Origin: Phorcus lineatus
Lineage: Eukaryota > Mollusca > Gastropoda > Trochida > Trochidae
DNA length: 64,000 nucleotides
Direction: 5' to 3'
Assembly: GCA_921293015.1 (NCBI GenBank)
Contig: OV121085.1
Span: 22,023,911-22,087,910 of the forward strand
The notes below the pieces were generated by a model. The model was given only the letters and a program-made list of their open reading frames with translations. It was not told where the DNA came from and did no database searches. The position numbers and the translations under genes were made by a program. Shown piece after piece: positions 22,061-35,100 of the stretch; position 1 is the stretch's first letter, and each line of letters opens with the position of its first letter.

Positions 22061-23560
22061 CTTAGTGTGTCCATTTCCTTATTGGCACCATGAGACAGTC
22101 ACTTTGTGGTATAGCTATACTGACTGTCTAAATGTAAACATTTTCGGACAGTTAGTGAGGTGATTTATTGCAAAATGAATGTTGATGACATTGTGTTTAT
22201 ACTTCTATTGATTATTATTCTTATTTATTCATGTTTTTTAGCCTATGGCAGACTTGTCTGCAGTGAAAGTCAAACCATAGCAGTCCTCGCATCTTGTATA
22301 GCGCTGTACAACACCCTGAGCTCATCAGGCCTTTCAGGTGAAGGCCATTGTCCATAAGCTTTGACTTCTCCTCTGGGACTGCTGCACCTTCAAGCTTAGG
22401 TTTTCTTTAGAAGGTTGAACCTTGAAAATCAAAGTTTGTACTTTTGGTCCTGGGCATGGGAGTCATTAACCTTTAAACCTTGGATGAGTTCTCATAAAAA
22501 CCAGGTAGCAAATAAGCTCAAACTAACAGAATAATTTCTTTGTTACATTGTGATGACTTGGGATGCCTTAGACCCATCTGTACTAATGAGATAAAAACAC
22601 TTAAAGAGAACACAGGAAGCTCCAGTGGAGTGTTCCATACCATTTACCAGTATGTCATTGCATAATGAGCGAGGTGACCAAGATACTTTGCAGACAAATA
22701 ACTAGACGGGCTTTATTCTAAAACTTTAAGAAAAACTTAAGCGTCTTTCTTTCACTGAGAGATTTTTTTGTAATTGTAAAAGGTATTTTGATTTATTACT
22801 TCATGGCACTTTGATCCCATTTTGTGTTGTTTGTTTTATAAAGTTGTTTCATAAATAAATCTTGTTTTTAAATAAATTTTTAGAAAAATCCCACATTTCT
22901 TGTTTAAGACGTGCATAAATTGGAACACCTAGACATGTGGGAACGCAAAGCGTTGAAGGATTCCCTTACACGTGCCTAGATGTTCCAAGTAATGCCCTTA
23001 GACAACAAAGTTGGTAAATCACCTACCCTTTAACAATTAAAAATAATTTAAAACAGCAACAACAACAAAATTTAAAATATTGAGCACTTGTTGAAATAAC
23101 AGAGGCCCTTTTTTGGACATTATTTGTTTAATGTCAATAGCAACTGGCATAATGTTTAATAGGTATTATATATTTTCAATTTAAGATTTTTCTATGACTG
23201 TATTAAAATTAATGAATCCTTTATATTATTTTGTTGAATTGAAATACACATTTAATATACATTACACATTTAAATCCCAATTGACATCTTTTTATGTGGT
23301 TAATATTTTGGGCTCCAAAAGTTAATAAACTGAAGTACAAAACAAAGTTCACATCCAAAGATTTTTGTATTCTGATATGATTTTTGACAAAATAGAATTT
23401 GTTATGTGTTATCCTAAGGTAACAGAAGGAAAAAATGAAAACACAACTGAAGCATAACAGTTAACAGAAAAGTGATTTTTTTTCATTTGCACATGAATTG
23501 GACACGCTTAGAATATAAATTTTATCATTCACTACTCGTGTTATGGAAAAAGCAGAAGAA
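22061..23560. other. Non-coding region between PRDM4 and a Tc1 remnant
   Basis: AT-rich. No supported gene. The only structure seen is the hairpin at 22921-22987. Confidence 0.4.
22921..22987. repeat. 67-nt imperfect hairpin
   Basis: The left arm (tggaacacctagacatgtgg and three more bases) pairs with the right arm (ttcccttacacgtgcctaga then tgttcca). Mismatches are few, and the loop of about 17 nt contains 'cgcaaagcg'. It may be a pre-miRNA-like foldback or a tiny MITE remnant. Confidence 0.4.
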
Positions 23561-23569
23561 AATGCCATG

Positions 23570-24020
23570 TTTAACAGCAGCAGAGTTAGAAAGAGTCATT
23601 GAAATGTAACAAGTGGGGGTTTTGAACAGCCAGATTGCCCGGACCTTTTGTTGCACCAGATAAATGGTCATTCGACTCCTTCATAACCTTAACGAGACTG
23701 GCCATCCAGACATCTGACCATCCTGGAAGCAAAAGACTAAAGATGACAACTCCCGCAGAAGACTGATATCTGGGCACACTACATCTGCGCAACAGATTTG
23801 TCACCATGATGTCAACGGCATCTTTGGTGTTAGGGCACCATATCAGCAGGAACCCTGTCAAGAGACATCTTCGAGACCGTTCCACGGAATGACCTTGACC
23901 TTCGAACATCGCTTCAACAATCTACGTTGAGCAAGGAGAGGGAGTTGCTGGCAAAGTCGTGATTGGCCAAGAGTGATCTTCAGCGACGCAAGTCGAGTCA
24001 ACCTGTTTTCTTTAATAACC
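23570..24020 (+). mobile_element. Tc1-like transposase fragment, N-terminal half, degenerate
   Basis: Plus-strand translation in shifting frames gives a Tc1 helix-turn-helix region (IARTFGCTR, then ISGHTT or RYLGTLHLRNRFVTMMSTAS). It is followed by SRNPVKRHLRDRST and later by the first catalytic block VIFSDASRVNL (Tc1 consensus is FSDESRF). Frame shifts and stops make it a pseudogene. The minus-strand frame across this stretch is a shadow. No C-terminal half is seen. Confidence 0.65.
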
Positions 24021-26016
24021 AAATTCCTGGGGTGTGTACTTTCTTTTGTATTTCAGGTTATGTTAAATCATTTGTTTTCAAATCAATCTTTATGAATTTC
24101 TGGATCTCTGTGATGAATTTGATCTTTAACCAGCCAGAAAAGAAAACTATCTATAATCCATGACTCACAACAACTTTTTCAGAATACAATGCTTTTTTTA
24201 AAAAATTTCCCAAAATTTTCCCCCAAATATTTTACTAATTGCTAACAATGACACATCGTCATCAGTTGATCAAAATGAAAAATTTCAAAACAGTAAATGA
24301 CACATTTCCATGTAGTTACATAACTAACAAATTTTGATCAAAATTAGATGATTAGCTTATAAGTTGTGCATCAGACAGGACAAGAAACAGTTTTCGAATA
24401 CAGTCCTCATTGTTTTCTCAAGTAACACCAAATATTAAAAGATAAATTCCAAATTGTTAATCATGACACATCATTACCAAATTTTATCAAAATTGAATGA
24501 TTAGAAACTAAGACGGAGAGGACTTGTTAACAGACATGCGCAGCAAGCTGAAAAAATAACCTGGGTAAACATCAATAGGGTAAACACAAAATGAAACTCA
24601 AATTTTAATTAAATGTTAACTAACAGAGATTTACCACTGTAGATGTTTAAGATACAGAACTTAACAGGTATGATTCCTGGTTAAGAGAAGTTATTTTAAG
24701 ATTCATCTCCTCTATGAAAGTTCAAACTTAAAAGATTTTTACATGTTTACAGAGGAGTAAGTTAGTTGAACACCTGTGTTAATATAACTAACCACCTGAG
24801 TATGTGCACAAAAGCAACTTGGTTTCCGACCTTAAAAAAGAATAGAGTTGAATAATAAACAAATATCTTGTCAGTGGAGAACAATAAAAAAAGAACCTCT
24901 TGATATAAAAATTGATTTATTCAAATCATGTATAAAACTTAAAACAGAATTTACATATCTTAAAAAATGTCAAAATATAATGAACGTTATATTACAAAAT
25001 TGTACATACAACCTATGATCACCAATATGTTTATTGTTTAAGAATCATACGGTCAATAATGGAAGATTACCTTTCTACAAAAATTCCTTTCACATCTTAC
25101 ATTGCATACTTATTCCATGGTATTTATCATTCATTCTTGTATATAAAAGGATATGTAATAGTTTTTAAAAAATAATTTAGTAAGGGGTTTAGGGTGTCAC
25201 AACTGTCAAAAACCATTTAATTTTTCAGTAGGACCACCTTACCACACATTGAATGATTCACTTGAAATAATACTACATTTGTTCTTAAGGAGAATATCCA
25301 ATGAGTTACAAAAGTATTTGAGGACATATCACTGCTCCTCTACAGACATGCAATCAGTCACTGATCAGATAGGCACAGAGTTAGCGTATGTATGCGATGA
25401 AGAGTTCTGCTATATACAAGATCGAGGACACCCGCAGGGGTTGATATGTTCCATTCAGTGGTCCATGAGGCAGATCGCTCATGACATGCGCAAGAATGAG
25501 CATCATTAACATCACATTTATATTTACAAAATGTTCATGTTTGGTAATGTCATATACAAAATTAACAATATGTACATCTAGTAGCATCAAGCTGCATAGT
25601 TCTATTCTACCTTCATGAAATGTAGAATTCAAAGTGAAAATTAAAAGACTTTTACAGTTAAAAATTATTTTAAGTAATATTTCATCCCACTTCTCCATTG
25701 TGGGTAATTTTTCATGTGGCGAACACTTTACCAGACAAAAAATCATTTAGGGATTTTAAATTTATTATGATTGATATTTCATCAGGTGGACAGTCAAAAT
25801 ATATATCATTAATCATAATTTCAAAATTTTCATCTATCCCTAAAAGATTTGGTCCAGTATAAAATGTTAGAAGCCTTTAACTATTCTCAAGTAATTTTGT
25901 TCAATATTTCCATTTGACTGACAACACTGCCCATTCAGGGTGAAATTCCACAAATCAATTCTATTTAAACACTCAAATTATAGTCCATGCTTGGTTATAT
26001 TAACAAATGTGATTGT
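24021..26016. other. Non-coding; diverged repeat pair and distal 3' region of the minus-strand gene
   Basis: Two related blocks around 24225-24380 and 24440-24530 share 'atgacacatc', 'tttgatcaaaatt' or 'tttatcaaaatt', and 'gattag'. A minus-strand AATAAA is at 24921-24916 and could be a distal poly(A) site of the Cache/EGF gene. Short frames near 25249-25746 on both strands show no domain and are not called. Confidence 0.35.
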
Positions 26017-26022
26017 TTTATT
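26017..26022 (-). terminator. Candidate poly(A) signal of the Cache/EGF gene
   Basis: Minus-strand AATAAA about 175 nt after the predicted stop at 26197. A further one is at 24921-24916. Choice between them is inference. Confidence 0.45.
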
Positions 26023-26196
26023 TTGTGGAATGGCTTTATGGCTGATGACATGCCAAGTCCTGCCTGCCTGCATTGCTTCAACCTGAAGTGAGAGCAGTGG
26101 ACCATGGTCCCTCTTCCTGAGGGCTTCTGTGCAGCAGGTTATGGTGAGTGATTATCTTGTGTAGGTTGGTGATTTGTTGCTATTTCAGCTGACCGG

Positions 26197-29100
26197 TCAG
26201 AGTTTGACCCACATGGACACTGTTGTGACAAGGGCAAGGATGAGAGCTACACTTGACGTCACTGATGATGCTCCTGCAATACGGCACTTCAGTGTGTGGT
26301 ATCTGCAATAGACAAGTTCCAACATGGAATCAAATTCTGAAAAACCCGGTGATTACTTGTAATCCCAATCATTGGATCAAGGCCTATCTATACCCTACTA
26401 ATTTGAAGTAAACAGCAGTGTGTGTAGCTACCGCTTTCTTCCTGCCTGTCACATTTGTGCTGCTCAAAACTTTACACAAGTAGTTTGAATGTTACAAAAC
26501 TTGACACAAGTAGTTTGAATGTTACAAAACTTGATAAAAGTAGTCACTATGATTTGTAAAATCAAAAATTTAATGTATCCTGTAAATTTATCAAAAATGT
26601 TTTAGTCTTTCAACTGTCATGTAAATGAAGCGCTAAAAAATAATTCACTCTTGTTCGTTAAGTAATTTTTAGAGATGACATCTCTCCAACTACTCATTTA
26701 ACCAAGTTTGACAAATAACTAGAACCTATATTAGCCTGTTGACAGTTACAGACATAACTATGAATTTATTTTTTCAGTCTTCATGGGAGCATGATTTGAA
26801 CAGTCACTACAACTTGACAATACATCTCTAAAACTAAACAAACTAGCTCCGTGAAGCTAGATAAAAATGTTAACTATAATCTGTGATGTGTTCATCTAGG
26901 AATGAATCTACGTCACATTTATATGTTTTGATGAATTTTGACAAAGTGCAATAGCTGTTTCTACAGTGTAGGAAACTCGGGTAAATGACTTCTCTTACGG
27001 TTCCTTTTGGCTGAACTACTATTTCATTTCATTTCTACTATAACAAAATTACAAATATTATTCTTAAATGCTTTTATTGAAACATTAGGAATGAACTGTC
27101 TGATTAAGTTAGTTACCCCTACAAGACATAACCTTAACCGTGATGGTCAAATGAACATTTGAGATTTTAATTTTAACCACAATGTATTTCTTGTAAACTT
27201 AATTTCTACAAAACAGTAGCTGGTATCCATGGCAACCCACCTGTTTGCTTCACTGTTCTGGAGTTTCCTCCACTCTTCTTCCATTGTCTGTCCGTCAAAG
27301 AACCACGCTAAGTCGTTGAAGGGGTACTCGTAACCTTGTCGACACTCGCACTTGTACCCTCCACGCACAAAGCGCTTGCCCTCCAGCGGAACACACTGCA
27401 ATACACACAATCAATCATTATGAATCTTCGTTGGGGGGTCTTGGTGCGCTCTGCCTTCTCTAGTTATTATTGTATTTATTAGCAAGATTTCACTGACACA
27501 AGTGGCAGTACTGTACAGTACTCTATTAAGGTGCTTAGAAGCAGAATCCTTAAGGCAGTTTGGATATTGAAGCAAGAGTCAGACGATGTATGTCTATGAA
27601 ATCATTAGCCTATTGCTGGTCCTGGCCTGATGAAGCTCATGACTGCAATTGTTGACACCAGAAAATAATCACTGTTGATTCACGTGATTATTCCGCCAGT
27701 GCCAAGAGCTGCAACCAGAGGTCTCTTCCTGTTGATCCAACAATTCACCTACAAACTGTCTCAAACAAGACTTGTGTTCCAGTAGGATTGCGCTAAGCAG
27801 TGCGAGTTATTGTAGCTGTACTCACATATTGGCTCTCGTAGTGGCACCGGGCGGTGTTCTTGAAGGAGTTGGCGCTGTGAAACTCTGCAGGACACTGGTT
27901 GATATCAAGGTAGTCCAGTTTCACATCAACTGACACCACGCCCCTGGGGATATAACATTTGTTAAAATATAAAACTATTAAACTTTAAGATTATTTTGTT
28001 TTCCTTTAATCATTTTTCACATGTTCATACTTTGAATTTTACAAAATGATCACATGGTTACAGTTTACATAGAGTTCATATCAAACAGATTATTTCAATT
28101 AGAAAGGAATAAAAATATTTCAAATCATCCAAAAGGAAGATGATTGAGAAGGCATGAAGATTCACTGACTTGAATTCGATCTCGGTCTTGAGACTGTTCT
28201 TGCCGAAGAAAGGTACGACGTAAGTGACAACCCAGTCCATGATCCGATCATCACATCTGAATTGAGGTCGCAGCCACTCCCCATCCTCATATCTAGGCGC
28301 TCGGTATGTCAGTGGATAGTACTCAAACCGGATCAAACTGGTTCCAGCTGGATTTGACCTAATCATAGGTTTAGCTGTAAATTTCTTCAGACCATACTGG
28401 TTAGTAGCCCATCTAGACTTGAGATCACGGAACCAGGCCTCATCAACATAGTATGAATCAAACCCGGCAAAGTCCATGGCTCTGAAGTTGTCCATACCAT
28501 CTCCTGTCACCTGCTCTCTGTAGGCATAAGGTCCAAAAAACTCTCTGGTGATTCCATCCACAAATCTGGGGTCAGTGTTGTTGATGGGTGGGGACATTCG
28601 GAATTTGTAACGATCGAAGAACACTCCACTACCGAGTATCCTGAAGTCACTCATCACATTTGAGATGACTTCACCAAAAATTTGGGTCTCATTGAGTCGA
28701 CGATCGCCCCTGAGATTACCAAACTCTTCATACTCATCTACATTTTGTAAGAAGTTGCTGAGGAAGTGAGCTAGCCTGAGTGCGGTTCGGCCCTGGGGTT
28801 CAAACATCTTCTCCATACCATACCCTGCATCTCCTGGAAGGTACAGCTCATGGGCCTGCTTCCCGTGACAGTTGCCAGGGTTTGTCTGATACTTCCTGTT
28901 CAAGATGTCCATCATTCGGTCAACTGCAATCTGGTCTACAGCGTCACGTTTATTCCTGTGCAGCTTCCTTGATGTGTCTCTCTTGTGACGGGCAATTAGC
29001 TTAGTCTTATCCTTTTTGAAGGTTTTCAGTCGTGCAATGAGATGGCGCTTCTGACGAGGTGATGGGCGAACACTCATTGCCTTTGGCAAAACCATCTCAA

Positions 29101-32100
29101 GGAAGTGAGTTTTCCTGGAGAGAACGGATCTCTTGTTCCTCTCCACAAATTCAGGCATCACGTTGGGGATTACCTGTCGCTCTGGAACAACAAAATAGTC
29201 AACAGTGAAGATTAAGGGCTTTCATTTGTTGAAAAAATTACAAGCATCCATCAAAATGACTTTCTCTGAATTGCTTGAATGATTGATCTGAAGCCCAACT
29301 CTGAATTGAACAAATGGATTTCTTTTAAAATTCCAATGGTAAGAGGAGAAAGGTGAAATAAAATTATCATATCAATTTCATAAACTATTCCTGAAATATT
29401 GTAATGGTTGACACAGTTTTGACAAGTGTACTGACCATCCACAGAGAGGCAATCAAAGCCAACATCATACTCCTCTCGAGCGGCCTCCTCCATCTCCCAA
29501 CCGAGGAAGGGTCCGTCGTGGAACCAAGGATAGTAGTAGCCAGGCTGGCACACACACTGGTACCCTCCCCGACGGAACCCATACCCTCCGATAGGCTCAC
29601 ACTGTAACCATAGCAACAAAGACCATCAGTAAAATTCAATTGATGATTTAAATTTTTCTAGAAATTACTTCTTTTTTAAGTGTATAAATAAAAAAGTTGT
29701 GGTGGATCATTTCCTTTTTATGCATCAAATAAAAATATCTAACAATAGCCTCTTTTTTTACAACCTTTCATTTTACAAACTGACAAAAAAACTTAACTCT
29801 CTTTCTGCTGAAACTTTAGGGTTACACCATTCAAACATTTTATCGGAAGAGGATGCTAGCTTTTATCCAACATTTATTGAAATACAGTTATTGAAAGTTT
29901 GAAATAGATTATTCTCAGATGCTGCGCAAGTCACATGTATCCAATACAGCTTGTTTTAATCAACTGATGGTGCTATTGTCTCAAACTAACCCTTGCAGGT
30001 AAACCTAACATAAAGCGCCATCATTTCAATCCAGTCACAAACATGAGTGCAATTACTAAGGAGTCTAAATGGCTTGCACAATATCATCGCTGGTCACATG
30101 ATCGACATACGAAGTTCCATGTAAATATTCAGTATTGAAGATTCTTTCACTGCTGGTATGGAACAAAGCTAACACTTTTGTCCAGTCTACGTAAACCTTA
30201 CTTTCATGGTCATGAACAAAATAAAATCTTAAGAAAATCATCAAAAGCAAAAGGCATATCTGCACTGCTGACTTGAATCTACAAAGTTTAATGATAACAT
30301 ATTCAGTGTTATTGTACTCTTTGAATAAAAGCCTACCAAAACCTATTAAGTTAGACATCAAACTTCTTTTGACCCTTTGTATTGAATAAATCTTAAATTC
30401 ATTAACAAAAGGCACATCTATACAGCTTTCTTGATGTATGAACAATGTTTCATAAATATAGATTTAACAGTTTTTGAGTTATAACAACTATCCATTGCTG
30501 AGCACAATAAAGTGTCCCACTTACCATAGTGGTGTTCTTGCACCGATCGGTGCCAGCGAAGTAGTTGGGAGCCGGATTTCCTTCTGCGATGGGACACTGA
30601 TTCATGTCAATTCGCTCGAACTCAATATCCATTGTGGACACAGCAACAAACCTGGAAAAGCAATCTTTTAACTTGACAGACATAACTTTGAGTCACAACA
30701 AATATCTATTCTGTAATAAAGAATCTAAACATAGATAAAGAGACAAAACTAAAGCAAACCAAAGCTGTTCCCTGAAATGTCATTGGTGTATGAAATAGCT
30801 ATGAACTAAGTTGCAAACATAAAGAGTAGTAGAGTTTGGCTAATGTTACAATACCGTATAGTTGGACTGTAGTAGAGTTTTTATTCTAGCAAAACTTGAT
30901 TCATATCTGAGATGATTGTTAATAAGCTATCTCTGCAGATCTATGCAGGTCACACACAGAAATCTCTCTGATGACTGATGAACTGTACTTTGCTAAGGAG
31001 AATTCGAGGAAATGCACCCATATGCTGAAGGATAGATTGTAGTTCTCTGTGTCTTCTATGTCTTCATCACACAAAGAACAACACTTCCTGGACATTTGAA
31101 CCAACCAGCAACATTCTGACATGGAGTGGTTTGAATTTAACGGGCCTCCATCCAGGAAGGTTTGGAGCGGAGCACATCAAACCTCCCTCCTGCTCCTGTA
31201 GGCCTCTTCACTCTAACAACTTTATAGCGTCTATGATTCATATATTCTTGTTAGCATTTCCTGTGGCTAATCATGTGCGCTAGTTGTCAGACATTGTTAC
31301 AGGGGAGACGACCTGTCTTCCTCAACCAGGCCAATTATACACAAGACTGACCCTAGCTTTACCCATGTACAACCCTTCACATACCAGGCCTTCAATGAAT
31401 ACTAACTTTATCACAAAAAGAAATGATGATTTTGGGCATATCAATCTGATGAAATATTTTATGTAGGCTCTCTACTTGATGTAAAAATGAAAATAGCCTT
31501 TGGATCTAGTTTTTTTTATATCATGTCAAAAAACATGGTTCAACAATAGAAGTTGGGAAGTAGATCTATCATGAAAATTAGCAAAAACAATTTTATTAAA
31601 GCAATGTTTGAAATTATCTGAGTTATTGCTTAGTGTTGCTTTAAGTTCTATTTCATCCATTAGCAGCTTTGCACTTGAAGAAATGATGACGTGTACAGTT
31701 ATTCACGTGACAGCTAATGATACATTCTCCCAACCTGAGAACACCAGTCACAAGATTGCAGTTTGCTAACAAGGGAGGTAATCAGCAGTTCTTGTAGTTG
31801 ATGGGGCGGAATATGATTGCAAGAATGATAAATCTATCCTTGTTAAAATTTTACAATCACATGAATTTTCCAAGTGGAATAACAGTTTCCTAGTCAGTAA
31901 TAGGTGCTACACTGAATCATACATATATGTTACTTATAAAAGTTGATTCCAGCATATAAATAAAACCATGATATATAGCCCGAGCTTGTCTGCATTAAAA
32001 AAATTGAGCATCCTTATGTCGCACATAGTTAATAGAAAGTTATACACTTTTAAGTATGCCTTTATCCAAATAGTTACAATATGAAACTTTGAGAAACTAA

Positions 32101-35100
32101 TAAAATCACACTTTCATACAATTTTTTCATTATCAAAACTGCCATTTGTACACAATTTAACTTTTTTTAAATCTGACATTTGAGTTCTAAAGAGAGTTTT
32201 AAACAAAACGTCATAAACATATTCATTTCTTCAAGGTAATGTATACATCAGGATATGACTTCAACTTTCTTTCAGATTACTTTAAACGCACTAGTGCACA
32301 CCAATATTTGGTAAACACAACGAATCCACACATACTGCATATCTGTTGATATTACTCTTGACCCTCACTCAAGTAATCTACCTCGTAAGTTATTTAACAA
32401 ATATTTACGTATTTAGGTAGTAAAGTTTATTTTTAAAGGCCGGAAGTATTTAATGCAACATAACTTTAAATCCGCATGAACTACAATATCGGAAATATTA
32501 AAATTTTGCTTATGAACAGAAAAGCGGAAACGGCAGCCGCTTTGGTCAATCTAAAAACGATGCTAATGCTGTGTTATTCAATCGTTTTCTTTACAACATT
32601 GCTTTCATAAAACATATTTCATTATTTGTTCTCAGTTCAGAGTTTAGGTAAATTCAATAGCTGCACATAATACTACTTCAGCCGCGTTCAACTATCCATA
32701 ATTTATCTGTTTTGTGCACAGCTAACCATAGATTTTTTCTATGTCCAAGCCAACAGCGGCTGTCTAAACTTTTTCATTGTTGATTGCAGGTCAATTGTAA
32801 AGAATTTTAAGCATTTCATTGCATTGATAGAAAGCTTAAATGAATGCATAAGTCCTCTTAAACCTTAAAATAGCCAATTTAAACCTTAAAAGCGTTCACT
32901 AGTGCCTTTAAAGTTTAGTGTGAACTTGCAAAATAATATTTATTGTTACATATCATCACTTATGAAACATTGTTTTTAGTCCTTATCTAAATTTTTTCCA
33001 ACAATAAGCTTGTTATTCTCGTTAGTAGTTAGTGATAAACACTTGGCGCTGTAGCTCAGTTCGAAGACTGGGTTCATTAACTCATCTCATCACTGAAGAT
33101 CCAGACATTTCATGATATGATAGCTATCACAGTGTCATGGTGTATAAACATACTGTATTATTAGTGGTTTCTTTACATGTTTTTAAAAGATTGATTTACA
33201 TTCCAAGTAAAAATATACAAGACTAAGTAAGCGATACATATCAATGAAAAGATAATGTATTGCAATAAATATATCGTCCAAACAAAACACCATAATACAT
33301 ATATCATCAGAAAAAGTATCACAATACACATAGCGTCAAAAAAGAATATCATAATATATATATATATTGTCAGATAAATTATCATATATATATATATATT
33401 GTCATATGAAATATCACAAAAGATATATCTTCAGATTAAATATCACAATACATATATCTTTAGATTATACTATGATATAACATTATAACTCTAATCATAC
33501 TAAAAGATGTCCAACAACGGCAGTTAATGTTTTCCTGCTTTACACTGCCTTATAAGTTTTTAATTGGCACTTCACTTTGGCTGCTGGGTGCAAAATAAAC
33601 AAAACATTTGCAGTGAAAACTATATCATCAAGCCAATGTGTTCCTTCTGATCAACAGTAACTTTCTCCATTAATCACATACAAATGGTTTTAATTCATAA
33701 CAAAATTGCAGTATTTCTGCAAATGAACCTCTGTAAAAGTTATGGAATTTCTAGGTCAGTGAGGGAGGTTAATTCCTTTTAAACTTTGGAAACTAACATT
33801 TCTGATATAGTTGTTACCTGTACAAGAACTGGACACTTAAAGAGCCACTCCGTGATATTATTTACCTTTGATACGAACCTAAATGTCATATGTCATAAAA
33901 ACAAAACATCTTAACGTTTTATGTCCAAAAGACATATATATGACAAATACTGGTTTTCCATGAAAATCTAAAAACAGCCTTATTAATGCACATAGGTGTA
34001 GATCTCACTTCCAATATACATGGATACTAGTAATATAACCTAATAAAAACTATCAACTCCTAACTGCCCTCCTTGCTGTTTAGATAAGTCTCCAAAATTA
34101 CGTTTGACTTATTGACGAGCCACTGTCCGGTTTTCATATTGTCATATTAAAAAACCAATAAGCCTTAAATGTGTCTTTTTGGTAACAGTCGATACTTCGT
34201 GATCAAATCACAACATTGATTAAGTTTGGCATATATATGACTCCAACAACTCACAGAGTGGCTCTTTAAAGCATAAACTGTTGTAACAATTTATTTAGTT
34301 AAATCATAAATGAAACACAGGCTCTGACAAAGATTTAGGAGGGGTTGTGATGTACGTACCTTCAACTTTCATATGACAGAAAGTTCTTAGATAGATAAAT
34401 TAATTAATAGACTGAAAACTTATATCTATTTCAAGAAAATTTGAGGAAAGCACAATTTGGGACTATCAAGATACTGTTTATGTGTTTTTATGTTTTTGGC
34501 AGTATATCAACCAGCATACATTCAATGGAAATATTTGATACAATGAATTAAAGGAGTACATAACATTGGTAAAGCATACTAAACTAAGACCTATTTTTGG
34601 TGTAGAAGCTTTATATAGATCACTATACAGATCTGATAACTCTTATTATTCCCCTTCTGCATCATTTTGAATGTCCAAATTAACCCAATTGCTGCCTAGA
34701 TGCCCAATTAGGATTGGTATTGGTTTGGGGTTAATCCGCTTTCTTCTCTAACTGTATCTTATGTCATTATTAGCTTTAGGAAAATTGTGAAACAAAAAGC
34801 AAATAGTTACCTGGGTCTCCTGAGATGAATGAAGGGTGAATAGCGAGGAAAGTACTCCACAACTGGTGAGGTGGCGCTGACAATCCACTTGTTGGAGCGG
34901 CCACAGTCAAAGTACGGTGCAGTGAACTGAACTGGCAGATAGTCATCCAGGGCTTCCTGTCCTGGCTGTGGGGGACCGAAGAAGGACGTGTCCTCAAATT
35001 CTTCTTTTGTGAACACACCTGTTGTGTTGGAATACTTGATGCCAACAGAGTATGTAAACTTCCTTAACGAATCTTTATCTCCGGTTATATCTGGCATCCA

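Larger units (their letters stand above)
30652..34810 (-). other. Large first intron of the Cache/EGF gene
   Basis: A 4.2-kb intron. It holds a minisatellite (33284-33475) and a MITE (33837-34269). No other exon is supported. A short block near 33053-33082 resembles part of a tRNA (gtagctcag, ggttc) but is too short to call. Confidence 0.6.

Noticed and set aside
25249-25746. Open frames on both strands (86 and 121 codons)
   Set aside because: No domain, no splice fit with either neighbour; lies in the likely 3' region of the minus-strand gene.
26197-27240. Possible seven-helix exons of a GPR158 receptor to the left of the EGF exon
   Set aside because: Scanning the minus strand down to the PRDM4 end showed no hydrophobic exon series in phase; only the short GPI-like terminal exon fits.
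33053-33082. tRNA-like words (gtagctcag, gggttc)
   Set aside because: Too short, with no acceptor stem and no correct spacing; at best a SINE fragment.
33284-33475. CRISPR-like regular repeat
   Set aside because: Units are degenerate and contiguous with (TA)n runs, in an intron of an animal gene; it is a minisatellite.
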